From the NCBI GenBank assembly GCA_036877525.1, contig JAZGTH010000125.1, positions 496,001 through 560,000 on the forward strand: DNA of 64,000 nt. Direction: 5' to 3'. Position 1 is the stretch's first letter. Each line of letters begins with the position of its first letter. Positions 11,801 through 25,547 of the stretch are shown here, piece after piece. The notes beneath the pieces are model-generated. The model worked only from the letters and a program-made list of their open reading frames with translations, did no database searches and was not told the origin of the DNA. Source of the DNA: Chromobotia macracanthus. Taxonomy: Eukaryota; Chordata; Actinopteri; Cypriniformes; Botiidae. Made by a program: the position numbers and the translations under genes.

Positions 11801-14800
11801 TCATATGAAATGTATATTACCAGTGCAATTTTGCAATTTGTTAATCATGATGTTGCTATAAGATTACTTATATTGCTGTGATATGTTTTAGGCTTACCAT
11901 ATGACCATTTTCAGAAAGTTTTATCCTAATAACACAGTACAAATAACACCATTAATTAATAATGAATGAAACAGTATGAGAACACCATGGGGATTTACAG
12001 ATTGCTACACTGTTGTCATTCTTACTGTACTTGAATAGAATATTGTGTGTGCATGTGAGAGTATGTGAATATTATCAACTCTGTTAGAAAGCCTGAAAAT
12101 TATGGTCTCTTTAAGACCAACGTGGGTCACGCTAAATCTACCGTGATTTAGTATAAAAATCTGCAATCTTCCCATACTGATTTCTCAAATGTCGATATTT
12201 GGTGGTTGAAATTTGGTGGTTGTTGAACACATACAAGGCCTCTGTTAAAGTTAAGTATTTTTATGATTTTCCATCATTCAGTCATTTAATCCATGGTCAT
12301 ACAACATGTCTGTAATGAAAAAATATGTCTATAAAACCTATAAAACCTGTTTGATCCTTTGTTTTATACAAAATGTAATTTTTTTTTGTCTTTAGGGGCT
12401 CTCTTTCTAACATTCGTTCATTATCTCACTATAGGAGTGACTGATCACAGAAGCACATCCGTGCTTGTGTGAAATGTGGATCTCTGCAAAGGAATCTCAC
12501 AGCCTTTGCATCTCCTGTTTAGGTGCTAATTATACTCAAGCGGCAATTTCCAACTTCAATGCTAATTTCAGACCCAGGTACAGGGGAACAAATGGATTAT
12601 CAACCTTCCCATCCTGCTCCACCACCTCCCACCTCTGCAGTCAGGAAACTGGCACCACAATCCAAGCCCAGTTTTGTAAAACCGAATGTCTTTCATGGTC
12701 ATGGCAGCAAAACTGCGACCAGTCCCCCCTCAAGGAAACAAGAGGAGGCGGTCAACAGCATTCAGGGTTTCTCTGTCCCATGTCTTCATAACAATTACTT
12801 TGTTTTGAGCAGTCCAGTGTGTGCAGGAATATGGACCATGCTCTTCAGGTGCCCCCAGAGAGTTGTTTCTCCCCCCTACCTACGAGGTCTGTTCTGAGGG
12901 AGTAAAGACAAAAGTTCACATATTCTCCTTAATGAAAAAGTGATAAGAGTGATTCTAATGGAAGAAAGCCACATGGGTTATTACTCCGATATTTTGTGAT
13001 TCCCAAAAGAGGAGGTTGTCTCCACCCCATACTAGAATTGTGGGTTCTCAACACCTCATAAAATACAAATTCAAAGTGTCAAAGCATTCATCAAGGAGAT
13101 TGGTTTACTTTGGTGGATCTCAAGGATGCGTATTGTCACACAGATATTTTTCCTGCACACAGGAAACATCTAAGGTTTGCTTATCAGGGCACAGCATATA
13201 AAAATTCCCTTTGGCCTTTCCCTAGCTCTGAGGGTATTCAGAAAATGTGTGGAAGGGGCTCATGTGATAAGGAATGCAGTGATCAGAGTCTTACATCCAA
13301 ACTTTCTGCTCGTCTGTTTGCCGTATCTGCGCCAAGCAGAGGGCAACAAGAACACACTTGTTGCACAGTTGAAAAGCTTAGTTTTCAAAATAAATCAGAC
13401 GAGAAGTTGTGATGACAGATGCATCTTGCATGGGCTTGGGGCGGTGTCTGAGAGCAGAACAAAGAGACGAAATTGGTCTCCTGCACTAAAAGATACTTTC
13501 TAGAGCTTCTGACAGTTTTCAGCTCTGAGAAATTTTGTGCATTTCCTCAAGGATCATCATGTATTGGTCAGGATGGACAATACAATGATGATAGCCTACA
13601 TAAATTGGCAAGGAGAAGTTCATTCTCACACGCTTCACACATAACTGAAGAAGCTGGTTATGTGGAGCAGCAAGAACCTCCTGTCATTAAGCATAATGCA
13701 TGTACCAGGAAAAATGAACAGAGAAGCAGCTCTACTGTCCAGAGGGAATCCTTTGTATGGTAAGTGAACGCTCTACCCCCGTATGGTCATCATCAAGATT
13801 CAGTCAAGCTGCTGCAGATCTAAGGAGGTGTGTGAACTTGCAAATACTTTGTCAGACAATGTAACATGCTCTGGCCCCTTACCCGCTTACCGGGGTAGTG
13901 AGATTTACAGCAGATTACTGTCCCTGCATGGCTGGATGTCTAAGTGGTGCCCGCAGAATAATATAGGCTTTATAGACAATTGGAATTATTCCTGGAGGAG
14001 ACCTGACCTGCTAAAGAGAGATGGCCTCCATCCCTCCCGGGGAGGAGCTGCTGTCCTCTCTAAAAAACTGACCAATAGTCTCAAAAGTACTAGTGTCTGA
14101 CTATCCAGGGCCCAGATCAGGAAGCAGTCCAATCAGCTTATCCATCCGCCTGCAAGCCGCCTTGACATGTCAAATAGGTCACATAATTCACAGCACATAC
14201 AGTTTGTCGCCCCTAAATATCAACATATATAGACTGTGTCTGTTCCCCGAACAAACAAACATAAAGCACGGTCTAAATCAAAACACACAAATCTGATTAA
14301 TATAAAACTAGTAAACAACTTATAAACTGATAGTATGAAAATGTTAAAATTCGGCCTGCTTAACATCAGGTCGCTTTCAAACAAAGAACTTATCGTCAAT
14401 GAAATTTTTGCAGACCACAATCTGGATGCGCTGTGCCTGACAGAAACCTGGCATAAAACAGACGATTTCATAAGCCTGAATGAATCTTCACCACAAGACT
14501 ATTACTATAATTGCTACAATCTATAGTAAAATATTTTGTCAATCATAAGTCTAAGCAAAAATTTAACTCGAATCACTTGAAATAATGGTGTTAAATATGT
14601 CACTTATAGACAGTCATAACAAACACTTGATTTCCTGCCAGAACTGGTAGTCACCGTAGATAGGGCCTTAATCGTTGGTGACTTTAACATCCACGTCGAT
14701 AACCCAAATGATGCATTCCATACAGCTTTTATGGATATCCTGGACTCGCTTGGCGTTAGTCAAAAGGTGTCAGGACCCATGCATAAACGTAATCACACTT

Positions 14801-17800
14801 TAGACCTAATCCTGTCATTTGGACTCAATATAAACAACATAGAAATTACCTCAGAACGATGCTATTTCAGATCACTGCCCCATCTTCTACACTGTAATGA
14901 TAGATAAGCCCTCTCCTCCAACACCACGACACAGACCAAGTAGAACAATCACATCTACTACTAAAGATAGTTTTATTAGCAATCTTCCAGATCTGTCTCA
15001 AATGCATAATGTAATAAACAACAATGAAAATCTCGATGCTGTGCCAGAAACCTTAAACAAAGCTTTTTCAGGTACCCTAGAAGTTGTTGCACTAATTAGA
15101 CTAAAGAAGATTAAGGAGAGAGTGCCAGCACCATGGTATAACAATGACATATCAGCTCTTAAAAAAAGGCAGCTAGAAAAATGAAGTGTAGATGGACGAA
15201 CTTAGAGGTATGCCGTGATGCATGGAAAGACAGCGTTCACAAATACAAACACTCTCTAAAAACCACTAAAACTGATCGGAGAAAATCAGAATAATCTGTG
15301 ATTTCTTTTTAATATTGTTGCAAATTTGACAAGAGACAAAGCGACAACAGACAAAGATGCTAAACTACAGCACAGCAGTAATGATTTTATGAAATTCTTT
15401 GCAAATAAAATAGAGCAAATTAGAGAAATTATCGAATCTATCTAACCAGCCACGCCTCTATCTATTAGCACTGCGAACTACAGCACGCCTCAAGTACTAC
15501 TAGACTCATGTACTGCCATTTCATTGGACAAGCTCACATAAATATTGAATTCATCAAAATCGTCATCCTGTATATTAGATCCTGTTCCCACAAAACTACT
15601 GAAAGAAGTTTTTCCTGCAGTGTTGGAACCAGAGCTCTATATTTTGTATTATGTTCCTGCAGCCTTCAAAACGGCAGTTATTAGGCCACTGATTAAAAAT
15701 CAAAATTTTGACCATGGAGAGCCGACTAACTTAAGACCAATTTCAAATCTCCCCTTTTATTGAAAATACTGGAAAAAGTAGTGTTTTGCCAACTCCAGAC
15801 ATTCTTAGCAAAAAATAGCATATATGACAAATTTCAGTCAGTATTTAGGCCCCACCATAGCACAAAAACAGCCTTGCTTAGAGTTACAAATGACCTCCTT
15901 TTAGCATCTGACCGCGGTGAAACCTCCCTTCTTATATTACTGGACCTCAGTGCCGCTTTTGACACAATAGATCATAAAGTTCTACTTGATAGACTGGAAA
16001 ACTGTGTTGGCATTAGTGGTCAAGTGTTAGCCTGGTTTAAATCCTATTTAACTGACCATTACCACTTTGTTTATGTTAAAGAGAAAAGGTCCTGTTACTC
16101 TCAGGTAAAATACGGCGTGCCACAAGGTTCAGTTCTTGGTCCCATTGTCTTCTCATTATATATGCTTCTGCGTGGAGATATTATTAAGAAACATGACATC
16201 AGTTTTCATTGCTATGCTGACAATACCCAGCTTTACATTTCCTCAGAACCTGGCGAAACCCATCATTTTTCTAGACTGTATCAATGATATCAGAAAATGG
16301 ATGTTTAACAACTTCCTTCTGCTTAACTCCAATAAGACAGAGGTTTTGATTATTGAACCTAATAGCTCTAAACTAGATATGACAGACCACAACAGCCTTA
16401 TTGAAGGTTGCACTATTGTCCCAGTTTCCGTAGTTAAGAACCTTGGCGTAATTCTAGATAAGAACCTGTCTTTCGATAGTCACATTTCCAATATGTGTCG
16501 TTCTGCATTCCTCCACCTCAGAAACATTTCCAAGATACGTCACATGCTGTCTGTCCCAGATGCTGAGAAGCTTATCCACTCATTTATGATTTCAAGAATT
16601 GACTACTGTAACCTATTACTGGGGGGGTGTCACGCAAAACAAATAAATAAGCTTCAGCTGGTTCAAAATGTAGCTGCAAGAATGCTCACTAGATCAAAGA
16701 AATACGACCACATAAGCCCAATTCTAGCAACAGAACTGCACTGGCTACCTGTAAAGTATTGCATACATTTTAAAATACTACTAATTACTTAGAAAGCCCT
16801 AAATGGTCTCGCGCCTTTGTATATTTGTGAATTACTTTCAGAATACAATCCATTGCGGACACTGCGCTCACAAAATGGTGGTCTGTTAATAATTCCAAGA
16901 ATATCACAAACGTCTAAACGTCGGCAGATCTTTCTCCTACCTAGCACCAAAACTCTGGAATGACCTTCCCAGCAATGTTCAGAACTCAGACACACTTGAG
17001 CAGATCTAAACTAAAGACCCATCTATTCAGACTTGCATTCACCTAATTCAACTGCTATTACACCTAGGCTGCAACAGTTAGGCTTAACCGGAACTGAGCA
17101 CACTTTTCACCCATTTCACTACATGGCTTTCACATTCTATGTGAATGGCCCCTACACTAATATAAGTTTCCTTGTTTCCTTCTCTCGCTCTCTCTCCCCC
17201 CTCTCTCTCTCTCTCTCTCCTTCGAGGGACTCTGAGCAATACAGATTAAGTTCCAGTTCGACATGACAACGTTCACAACAGCCTGACTACAGGAGGGGGT
17301 GACCAACATGGGAACGGTGAAAAAATCAACCGCCACTATCACCCACTACATTAATGCTACTATTAATCTATGTTCATATTCTTAGTAATTCTGTCTATAC
17401 CAGCAGTCTGATGTTATAGCTGCTCTCAGTGTCATTTCAACATTGGCATCCTCGCCTAAACATCCCTTATTGTATTATGTTAACCATCAGGCTAACATAA
17501 ATATAAATATAAAATAAATATAAAATCACCAGACCCAAATTAAAACTTAGTCAATACTGTAATTCAAAACTTAAATCATAACAACACTGATTACGACGCT
17601 GCAAACCTATAAAACTTTACATCAGAATACTGATTGCGTCTCTGTAAATCTATAAACCTTTACATCATAGTACTGAGTGCAGCTGTAATGCGTCAAAGGA
17701 GAAATGACCCTCCTGGTGAGCCTGGGTTCTCCCAAGGTTTTTTCTCCACACATTCATCATTGGAGTTTGGGTTCCTTGCCACTGTTGCTGTGTTGGCGTG

Positions 17801-20800
17801 CTCACTGAGAGACTGCGGATAACAGATATTTGATACACCATAGTAGATATCTGACATATCGTTGTTACTGTGTATCAATGTATATATTTCCTTGTTTTTT
17901 GTCCTCCCTGTAAAGCGGCTTTGAGACAATGCCACATTGTAAAAGCGCTATACAAATAAAGTTCAATTGAATTGAACTGAATCTCTTGAAATATGAGTGA
18001 ATTATGCGAAAACATGCAATGTCCCCTGTTCTTCTCATCATCAGGTAACGATGCACCATTCGTTTGGAAACGCAAGTCCACACGTGGCCAGATGCGCTAC
18101 TGTAAGCGCTCCCTCCGTTGAGCCTAATTGAACCAACATTACAGAGGGTTCAGGAGGGCAGACATGTAATGATTCTAATCACACCTGAGACCTGAATGCA
18201 GCCAGATTGTTTCCGAAAGTAATTGAGATGAGTTCGCTATATCTCAAATCAGGGGTGTTAGAAGGATGGTGTTTAGTCACAAATGTGTTGTCACAGGTTC
18301 ATCTTCACTATCCCTTGCTGGTGGAATAATCTGCCAAACTCTGTTCAGTCTGCTACATCTCTCCCTACATTCAAAAAACAGCTAAAACCCTGCCTCTTCC
18401 ATTGAATACCTGACACAAGTATGAAAAACTACTAACCTCTTCTTTACTCCTAAAGGAGAGTCCCCTTTGCTCCTCTCTCCCAACAGATATTGCCTCTCAA
18501 GCACTGAAATGTTGTACTCTTGGTAAAAAATTGTAACTGTGTATGGCTGATGTTATTGCCTCTCTATGATTTATTGCTTCATTGTTTTCCTCACCTTGTA
18601 AGTTGCTTTGGATAAAAGCGTCTGCTAAATGCCTAAATGTAACTCACACGCTTCATAAAAACAACCAGCTGTTTGTCTCATGGGCTGATGCGTACAAGGG
18701 AAAATCTATCTCCCGTCAATGCCCAGCTATAGTCATATTTACTACAATATATAATTTTATGTTCTGTTTTATTTTAATTATAGATTATATAATTGTAAAC
18801 TTTTGGGGTAAATTTAATAGTCTGAAAGTAATAGAGGTGCTTGCGAAGCAAAGTAAATAGTTTTTAAGTAGTCCTTAATTATTATTAAGTAAACTGTCCA
18901 GCCATGCCCTAGCAACCAATTACAACACTCTAACAATTAACATGAATTACCTATATCTTAGTACCAGAACATCATAGAGACATGGGAGTTGGCACTTTTG
19001 ATTCAGACACATCCATCTATTCGTTTTACCCTGTTAACTGTCTAGCTAAACCTTATCAATCATTTACGGTACCCTAGCAATTATGTAATGAAATGAATAA
19101 GCCATATCTCAGCATTAGAACATTGTAAAGACGTGTTTGTTTGACTCGGACTGTCAATGGGCTTTAGGTATTGTCCTGGCAACTTCCTAGCCACACCCCA
19201 ACAACCTCGTAACATCATGAATAAGCCATTTTGAAGTATATCTGTCATGTTAAAATATGCTAGCATCATGCAAAAACATGTTAGCATCATAGTTAAATGA
19301 TAACATCATTGAAATATTTTAAAGAAATAGCACCACTAGATAGAAACTATCTATCTAGTGTCTAAAGTTTTACTTTTATCTAAAGTATGAATGATTTAAA
19401 TGAATAATTTAAAAGGGTCTATCAAAAGTGTTTTCAGTTTATCAACATTAGTTAATGTAATGTTGCTGTTTGAGCATAAAAAGATCTGCAAAGTTACAAT
19501 GCTCAAAGTTATCTGAAGGGAGATATAACAGAAATTAAACTAAAACTACAATGAACAGCTCATAGGCACTAACAAGCTTCTTCCAGATTTTGTAATGTCA
19601 CAACATCTGGAAGTTAGTGAATATATTAAAAGGATATGAAGTGTCACTGTAGTAGTGTGTTTTTGCCATGCCAACACCAAATGGTAATCAGTCTGAGCGC
19701 ATCAGTGTCACAGAAGGCGGGTTTCATAGAACTAGGAACTCTGTGTTTTTTGATAGACTGGAAAGAGAGGTGCAGCGATAAGATGAAATATCTGAAAAAT
19801 AATGAAGCAAGAAAACCTATTCTAGTGAATGGCTGGCCGTGAACAGCTGGACATGATTACAGAGCCTTACGTGTGGTGCTCCTCTTTGAGTTTATGGTAC
19901 TGTGCAGCTGTGTCCTGATGACTTAGTTTTTCAGAGATGATATTGTCTCGTTCTGATTTGAGTTCTTGTTCAAGTTGTTCTAGATCAGTCTTCTGCTTCA
20001 ACAGCTGGTTGTACCTGCACACATTAAACACTTCATAATATTTCAAATAGCTCCAGCATCTCTTATCTGAAGTACAACACCAGGTGGGTGAAATAATACA
20101 GCTGATTTAGAGAATCTGAGTGGTGTTTGAACAAGCTAACCTCACAACCACAGTGCTGTTTGCTGGGGGCCATTCTCTTGATGGCTTGGCCAAGATAAGG
20201 GTGGTTGCAATTATTAAGCTGTTGTTTTAGTGGGTTACAAATGTGTTCAGAGAAGCTAATTACTGTCTGCAATCAAACTCACCCAAGACTATGATATACC
20301 GGTGAATAGATCAGGAGTTTCATTCAGGAGCAAATTTGTTGTAAACATGCTTTTCAATGATGACAGAACACAGTTTGAGTCATGACAAAAGATTTTACCT
20401 TCTGATAAACCAAATGTAATATTTTCAGGTAACTTGAACAGTTCAGTCTCTGAACTGTAAATTCCACACAATCATTCCTGTCACGCTGGACGTGAGCCTG
20501 TTAATGCGTACTGACAAACAAAGGCTCTGTTCATGTGTTCAACGTGAAATGAGTGTGCTTATATCACACCTACTGCAATGTTCTGGCACCTACTTGACTG
20601 AAGACATGAAAAGCAGCCAATCGCTGTTGCATTTTGCGAACAATGCATATGCATTTTGGGAGTTGTAGTTTTAATTCTGATGGAATTATACATCTAATTA
20701 TAACTAATTCATCTGAAATTTGGTGACACAGTAGTAGATCTGGCTTGAGTCAGTCTATGGGATGTTTTATAATCTGCAGTGTGGATAGTTTAGGTCTTAG

Positions 20801-23800
20801 ATCTCATTCATGTCCAGTGATGTGTCAAAACCTTAATACTGAGAGTTTAATGACCTTTAATACACTTAAACTATATAAACTGACGTTTTAAATGAAGTGA
20901 ATTGTCTAATAAATTGTACCTATTCTCCAGGCTGCGGTGTTGCACCTCCAGGCTCTTGTGGCCACTCTTCAGCTCTCCATGTTTGCCGATGAGGTCCTCA
21001 TACTCTGAGGCCTGGCACTCATGGATGGCAGAGAGTTTCTCATGGTCATGCAATAGCAGATTATAGAGTGTGCGAAGTTCTTCTTTTTCTCGACTCGCTG
21101 TGTCTCTCTCACTCTCTGTATTGGACTGCTGTACCTGCAGCTGGGCATTCTGGGACATGAGCGCAGAACTCTGAGAGCTCAGCGTGGAGTTTTCCACCTG
21201 TCGGCCCAAAACAAAAGATCTTTGATCCAAACCTGACTGACACTGAGTAATGTTTCTGTACGAGACTGCCTGCACACCTGTCAGAGGATTAAAAAACTTT
21301 TACAACCAAAATCCTTGTTACATTCATGAGGGCCCATAGTTACACTCTATGTGTACGTGACGTACCTGAAGGTTGGCGTTCTGTGTTTGGAGGGTGGTGT
21401 TGTTCTCCTGAAGCGATGCTGTCTGTCTGTGCAAGGCTAATATCTGAGCCTGGAGGGTAAAGCTCTGAGACTCTAGCTGCTTGACCTGCATCCTCAAAGC
21501 CTGTTTCTCTGCCTGATAACTGGCATTCTGGACAAACACAGAGCAGATCAATGTAACACAGTTCAAACCATGCTGATATCTGATGGGTCATCTCATCACT
21601 GGAGGTCTCAGGCTGTGTGGTTAGTGGTGGGGGGATTTGTGCTGGTAAAACAAAAATACTGTTCTATTATGACAAAGAAAAGCTAAAAATAAACATTCTG
21701 ATAAAACAGACAAATCACAGTAACAGTATGTTTCTGTTGGCAGTTGCATCACTAACTTTCATTACGTACTTTTTTGTCACAGTAAAGCGTTCTGTGTGCA
21801 AACCTCTTCAGTATCATCAGTGAAAGATCTCGAGTTCATACATACGTTTCTTTCCACTTCAATAAGTCGATCCTTGACCTTCAGCAGCTCCCGCATGGCC
21901 TCCTGACTCTCTTTCTCCCATTTACTGGCACACTGTATGTCCTCCTGTCCTTTAGAGGGTGAGCTCCGAGCCATACACTCCTCCTCCCGACGCTGGCGCA
22001 ATGCCTCATAATTCTTCTTCACCTGCCCACAGGTTATCAAACTAAAGGATTGAAAATGTACTGACTACTGCAGCCAAATGAACAAACACATAAGTGTTGA
22101 TGTTACCGTTTTGAGTTCCTGTCGTAGCTGCTGATTGAGGTTGGAGGACTCCTGCAGTCGAGCTTCTAAAGTGGCAATCTTCTCTACTTTGATCTCCAGA
22201 GAAGATTTCAATGTAGACTCGAGTTTAGACTCTAGAAGCTTAAACCTGACAGACAGAACACAATGATAAAGCTAGTTTATCTTCTTTATTTCATTTATTT
22301 TATTATCCTCTTTTATTCCCTTTCAAAAAAGTACTACAGCAGTAAAATGATGGTGCATGGTGGTCTATCCATGCTAATATGTAAATTACCTGTCATCAGA
22401 GCTCTCCTCTTCAGCCATAAGACCTTCTTTATTAAGACCAATCTTCTCAAGCTCATGGGTCAGCCTCTCCAGGTCATTATTAATCTGCTGAGTTTTTAAT
22501 TTCTCATTTACTAGCTCCTGCAGTACCAAACACCAAAACACCACATCAAGAAACATCTGCAAGAACACAACCAAACAAATCTATTCATGTTTGTCCTGCA
22601 CTTGTACCTCTCTCAGAGTGACCAGCATCTTTCTGTCAATGGTTGCTTGCTTTACCAGTTCTTTATTGTCTTTCTCCAAGTCTTTAATGCGACTACATGT
22701 CTCTTTGAGAGTGTCCAGCTCCTTGCTGAGAGCACGATTCTCCTTCTCTAGATTGGAGAGCCGCAGATTGTCTTCATCTAATTTAGAGTCTTTTATTTCA
22801 GCCTGCTGTCGTAAGCGCTTGTTCTCCTTCTCCAGCTGTTTCTTGTCTTTCTCCAGTTGAGTGTTGTCCTGCTCTAGAACCCTGTTCTCCTGTGCTAGCT
22901 GCTCCAGACCTTTGCTGGAGATCTTCAGCTCTTCCAGGCTCTTTTCCAGGTTCTGGTTTTCAGTCTCTAGGTCCTGTAACTCTCCCTCAAGTTGTTGAAT
23001 CTTGCGGCCACTGTTCTCCATGGCCTTCTGGAGTCGCTGGTTCTCAGTGTCCAGGCCTTGGTAACGCACTTCCAGACGTTCTGTTTTTTTGACCGAAGCC
23101 TTCAGCAGCTCCAGACTTTTTCTGAGTTGAGTTTTTTCATTCTCAAGCTCTCTGTTCTCTAACTCTAGCTGTGCAGCTTTGGCACCTGTGGACCGTAAAG
23201 ACTCAATGATGCGCCTGAGCTCAAGATTTTCCTTGTCCAACTGAGCATTTTCTTTCTCCAGGACCTCCAGCTGGAAGGAAATGTTCCTCAGACCATCTTC
23301 TGCTTTCTTCAGTTTCCTGCTCTCCGCTTCCAGCTCGGCGTTCTCCTTCTCTAGGACCTCCACTTTCTCGCAGATGATGGCAAAATTTGCCAGTCTCTTC
23401 TGCAGACTCTCCTTCTCTCGCTCTATTCGATGGACCTCCATCTCTAACTCCTCTGCCCTTTCTCCTTTCTCTTTATAGTGCTCCAGGTCCTTACGAAGTT
23501 GTTTTCGCTCAAACTCCATCTTGTTGAGCTTGCTGCTAGTTTCTTTAATGGACTCATGAAGAACACGGTTTTCTTTCTCTATGTCTTTGACGCGAGCTTC
23601 AGCGCTAACCTGCGAGCGCTGTCTGAGAGAAGCAATGGTCAGGCTGAGATGTTCATTCTCCTGTTCCAAACCCTTAACCTGCCATACACACAATTCATCA
23701 GCTCAGAGAACTTCTTCAGCATGCTGAAATTGACAATTTGATAATTGATAAAAGTAAAATACTATGGTAATTTTAATAAGCAAAACTGAGCCTAACTGAA

Positions 23801-25488
23801 CCTAAGTTTACAAAACAATGTTCACAGGAAATGCTTGTTTCCTGTAATTCACTAAAGACTAACTGTAACTTTAAGTGTCAGACATACCAAAGACTGTAAG
23901 ACAATTATGTTTCAGAAGATTTGTTTTATAGAGTAGAAATGGATCTTTGATAGCAGAATCTTCATTTTACAGTTCCAACATGAATGAAATCAGAGGGTGC
24001 ACCTGTCTGTCCGAGTTCTCCTGAAGAGTTTGGAGTGTTTTCTCCAGCTGAGCTTTCTCTTTCAATAGATCTGCACTCAGACTCTCAGCATTGCACAGAC
24101 TGTCCTTGTCTGCTGCCAACTTCACCTGCAGCTGTTCCAGCTGTGCAAACACATACAACACACTGCTGTCTGTTTACACGCACAAACACAGCTAAACTAA
24201 CCCCTAATGATCAACATTCAAACTCATATGATGTCTGAATCTTAAAGCAGCTTAACTAAAGCTAATCAGCTTAATCAACTTAGATTGGGAGTGACAAACA
24301 TGAACCCTAACCAGCTGCTGGTTTCAGTTCAGAGCCCGTAACTCATGCGTTAAAACACAGAACACAGTAGACTCTTGTGAGGAAATATTCAGAGGATCTA
24401 GGATTGACCCATTCACAGCTATTTTCTGTTATCAGATTTGAATTAATCATTTATCATGCCAAAAAAATGTAAAGTCTTTGAATTATATGTTAGTGTTCTT
24501 AAAATATGGTAAATGTTGAGTATATGTAAACATTTTGTGTAATATAAAAATGGGTATGTGATCAGATCTCTGTCATGTTCTGGAAGGTGTCTGACCTTCT
24601 GAGTGAGTGTCTGCTTGTCTTTCTCCAGTCTGAGTGTCTCTCTCTCATTGGATGCCTTCATCTCTTCCACAGTCTTCATAAGCATCTGATTCTCCTTCTC
24701 CAGTTTTAGCAGCTGACTGGATGTCAGTTCATTCACCTCGTGACCCAGGGACTTCTGCGGTACTGCAAGCACACATACACATCACACACACAAACACCAT
24801 CAAAAAATATTTTCCTCAAGACTTTAGAAACAAGAGATGCTGTGAGAAAGTGTCAAACACAACTGCATTCTGTCAGAATGACCCCTGAATGGCACATGTG
24901 TGAAGTTGGCCCCCCAACACAATGCAAAACGTCAGCAAAATAGTCTCAATAGTCTCAATCATTTGTGCTGGTTTGTGCTGATGAAAGTTTCATCTGTGCT
25001 GCTTCACATCAAAAAAAAATTCTGTCACAAACCAGAAAATGATTAAAACTACTTTGCCGATGTTTTGTGCTGGGTGGGGCCAACTTCATGCAGGTATTCA
25101 TGTGTGTTTTGGTACGTGCACCTTCAGTGAGGTCAGGTGTAAATGAATACACTCATGTGTGATTTGGTCCATGTATCTTCAGTGAGGTCAAATGTAAATG
25201 AACACACCTGTGTGAGGTTTGGTCCGAGTACACTCAGTAAGGTCAGGTGTGATTTAGCCTACTCGTGTGTGGTTTGGTCTGGTACCTTCAGTGAGGCCAG
25301 GTGTGGTTTTGGACAGCTGTTCCAGCTCCCAGCCAAGATGCAGAGACTCATCCATACTCTGTTTCTGGGCCATCTCCAGAGTCAGATTCTCCTCCAGTAA
25401 CTCCTCCATCCGCTTCCTTTCCATGTCTCGCTCCTAAAACACACTTTCATCTGTTAATTTCATCTGTTAATCTGTTACTTTCATCTGT

Positions 25489-25547
<59 letters not shown>

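Noticed and set aside
22591..23092. Plus-strand open frames over e13
   Set aside because: They are antisense shadows of the long coiled-coil exon. The minus-strand reading has family identity and splice sites.
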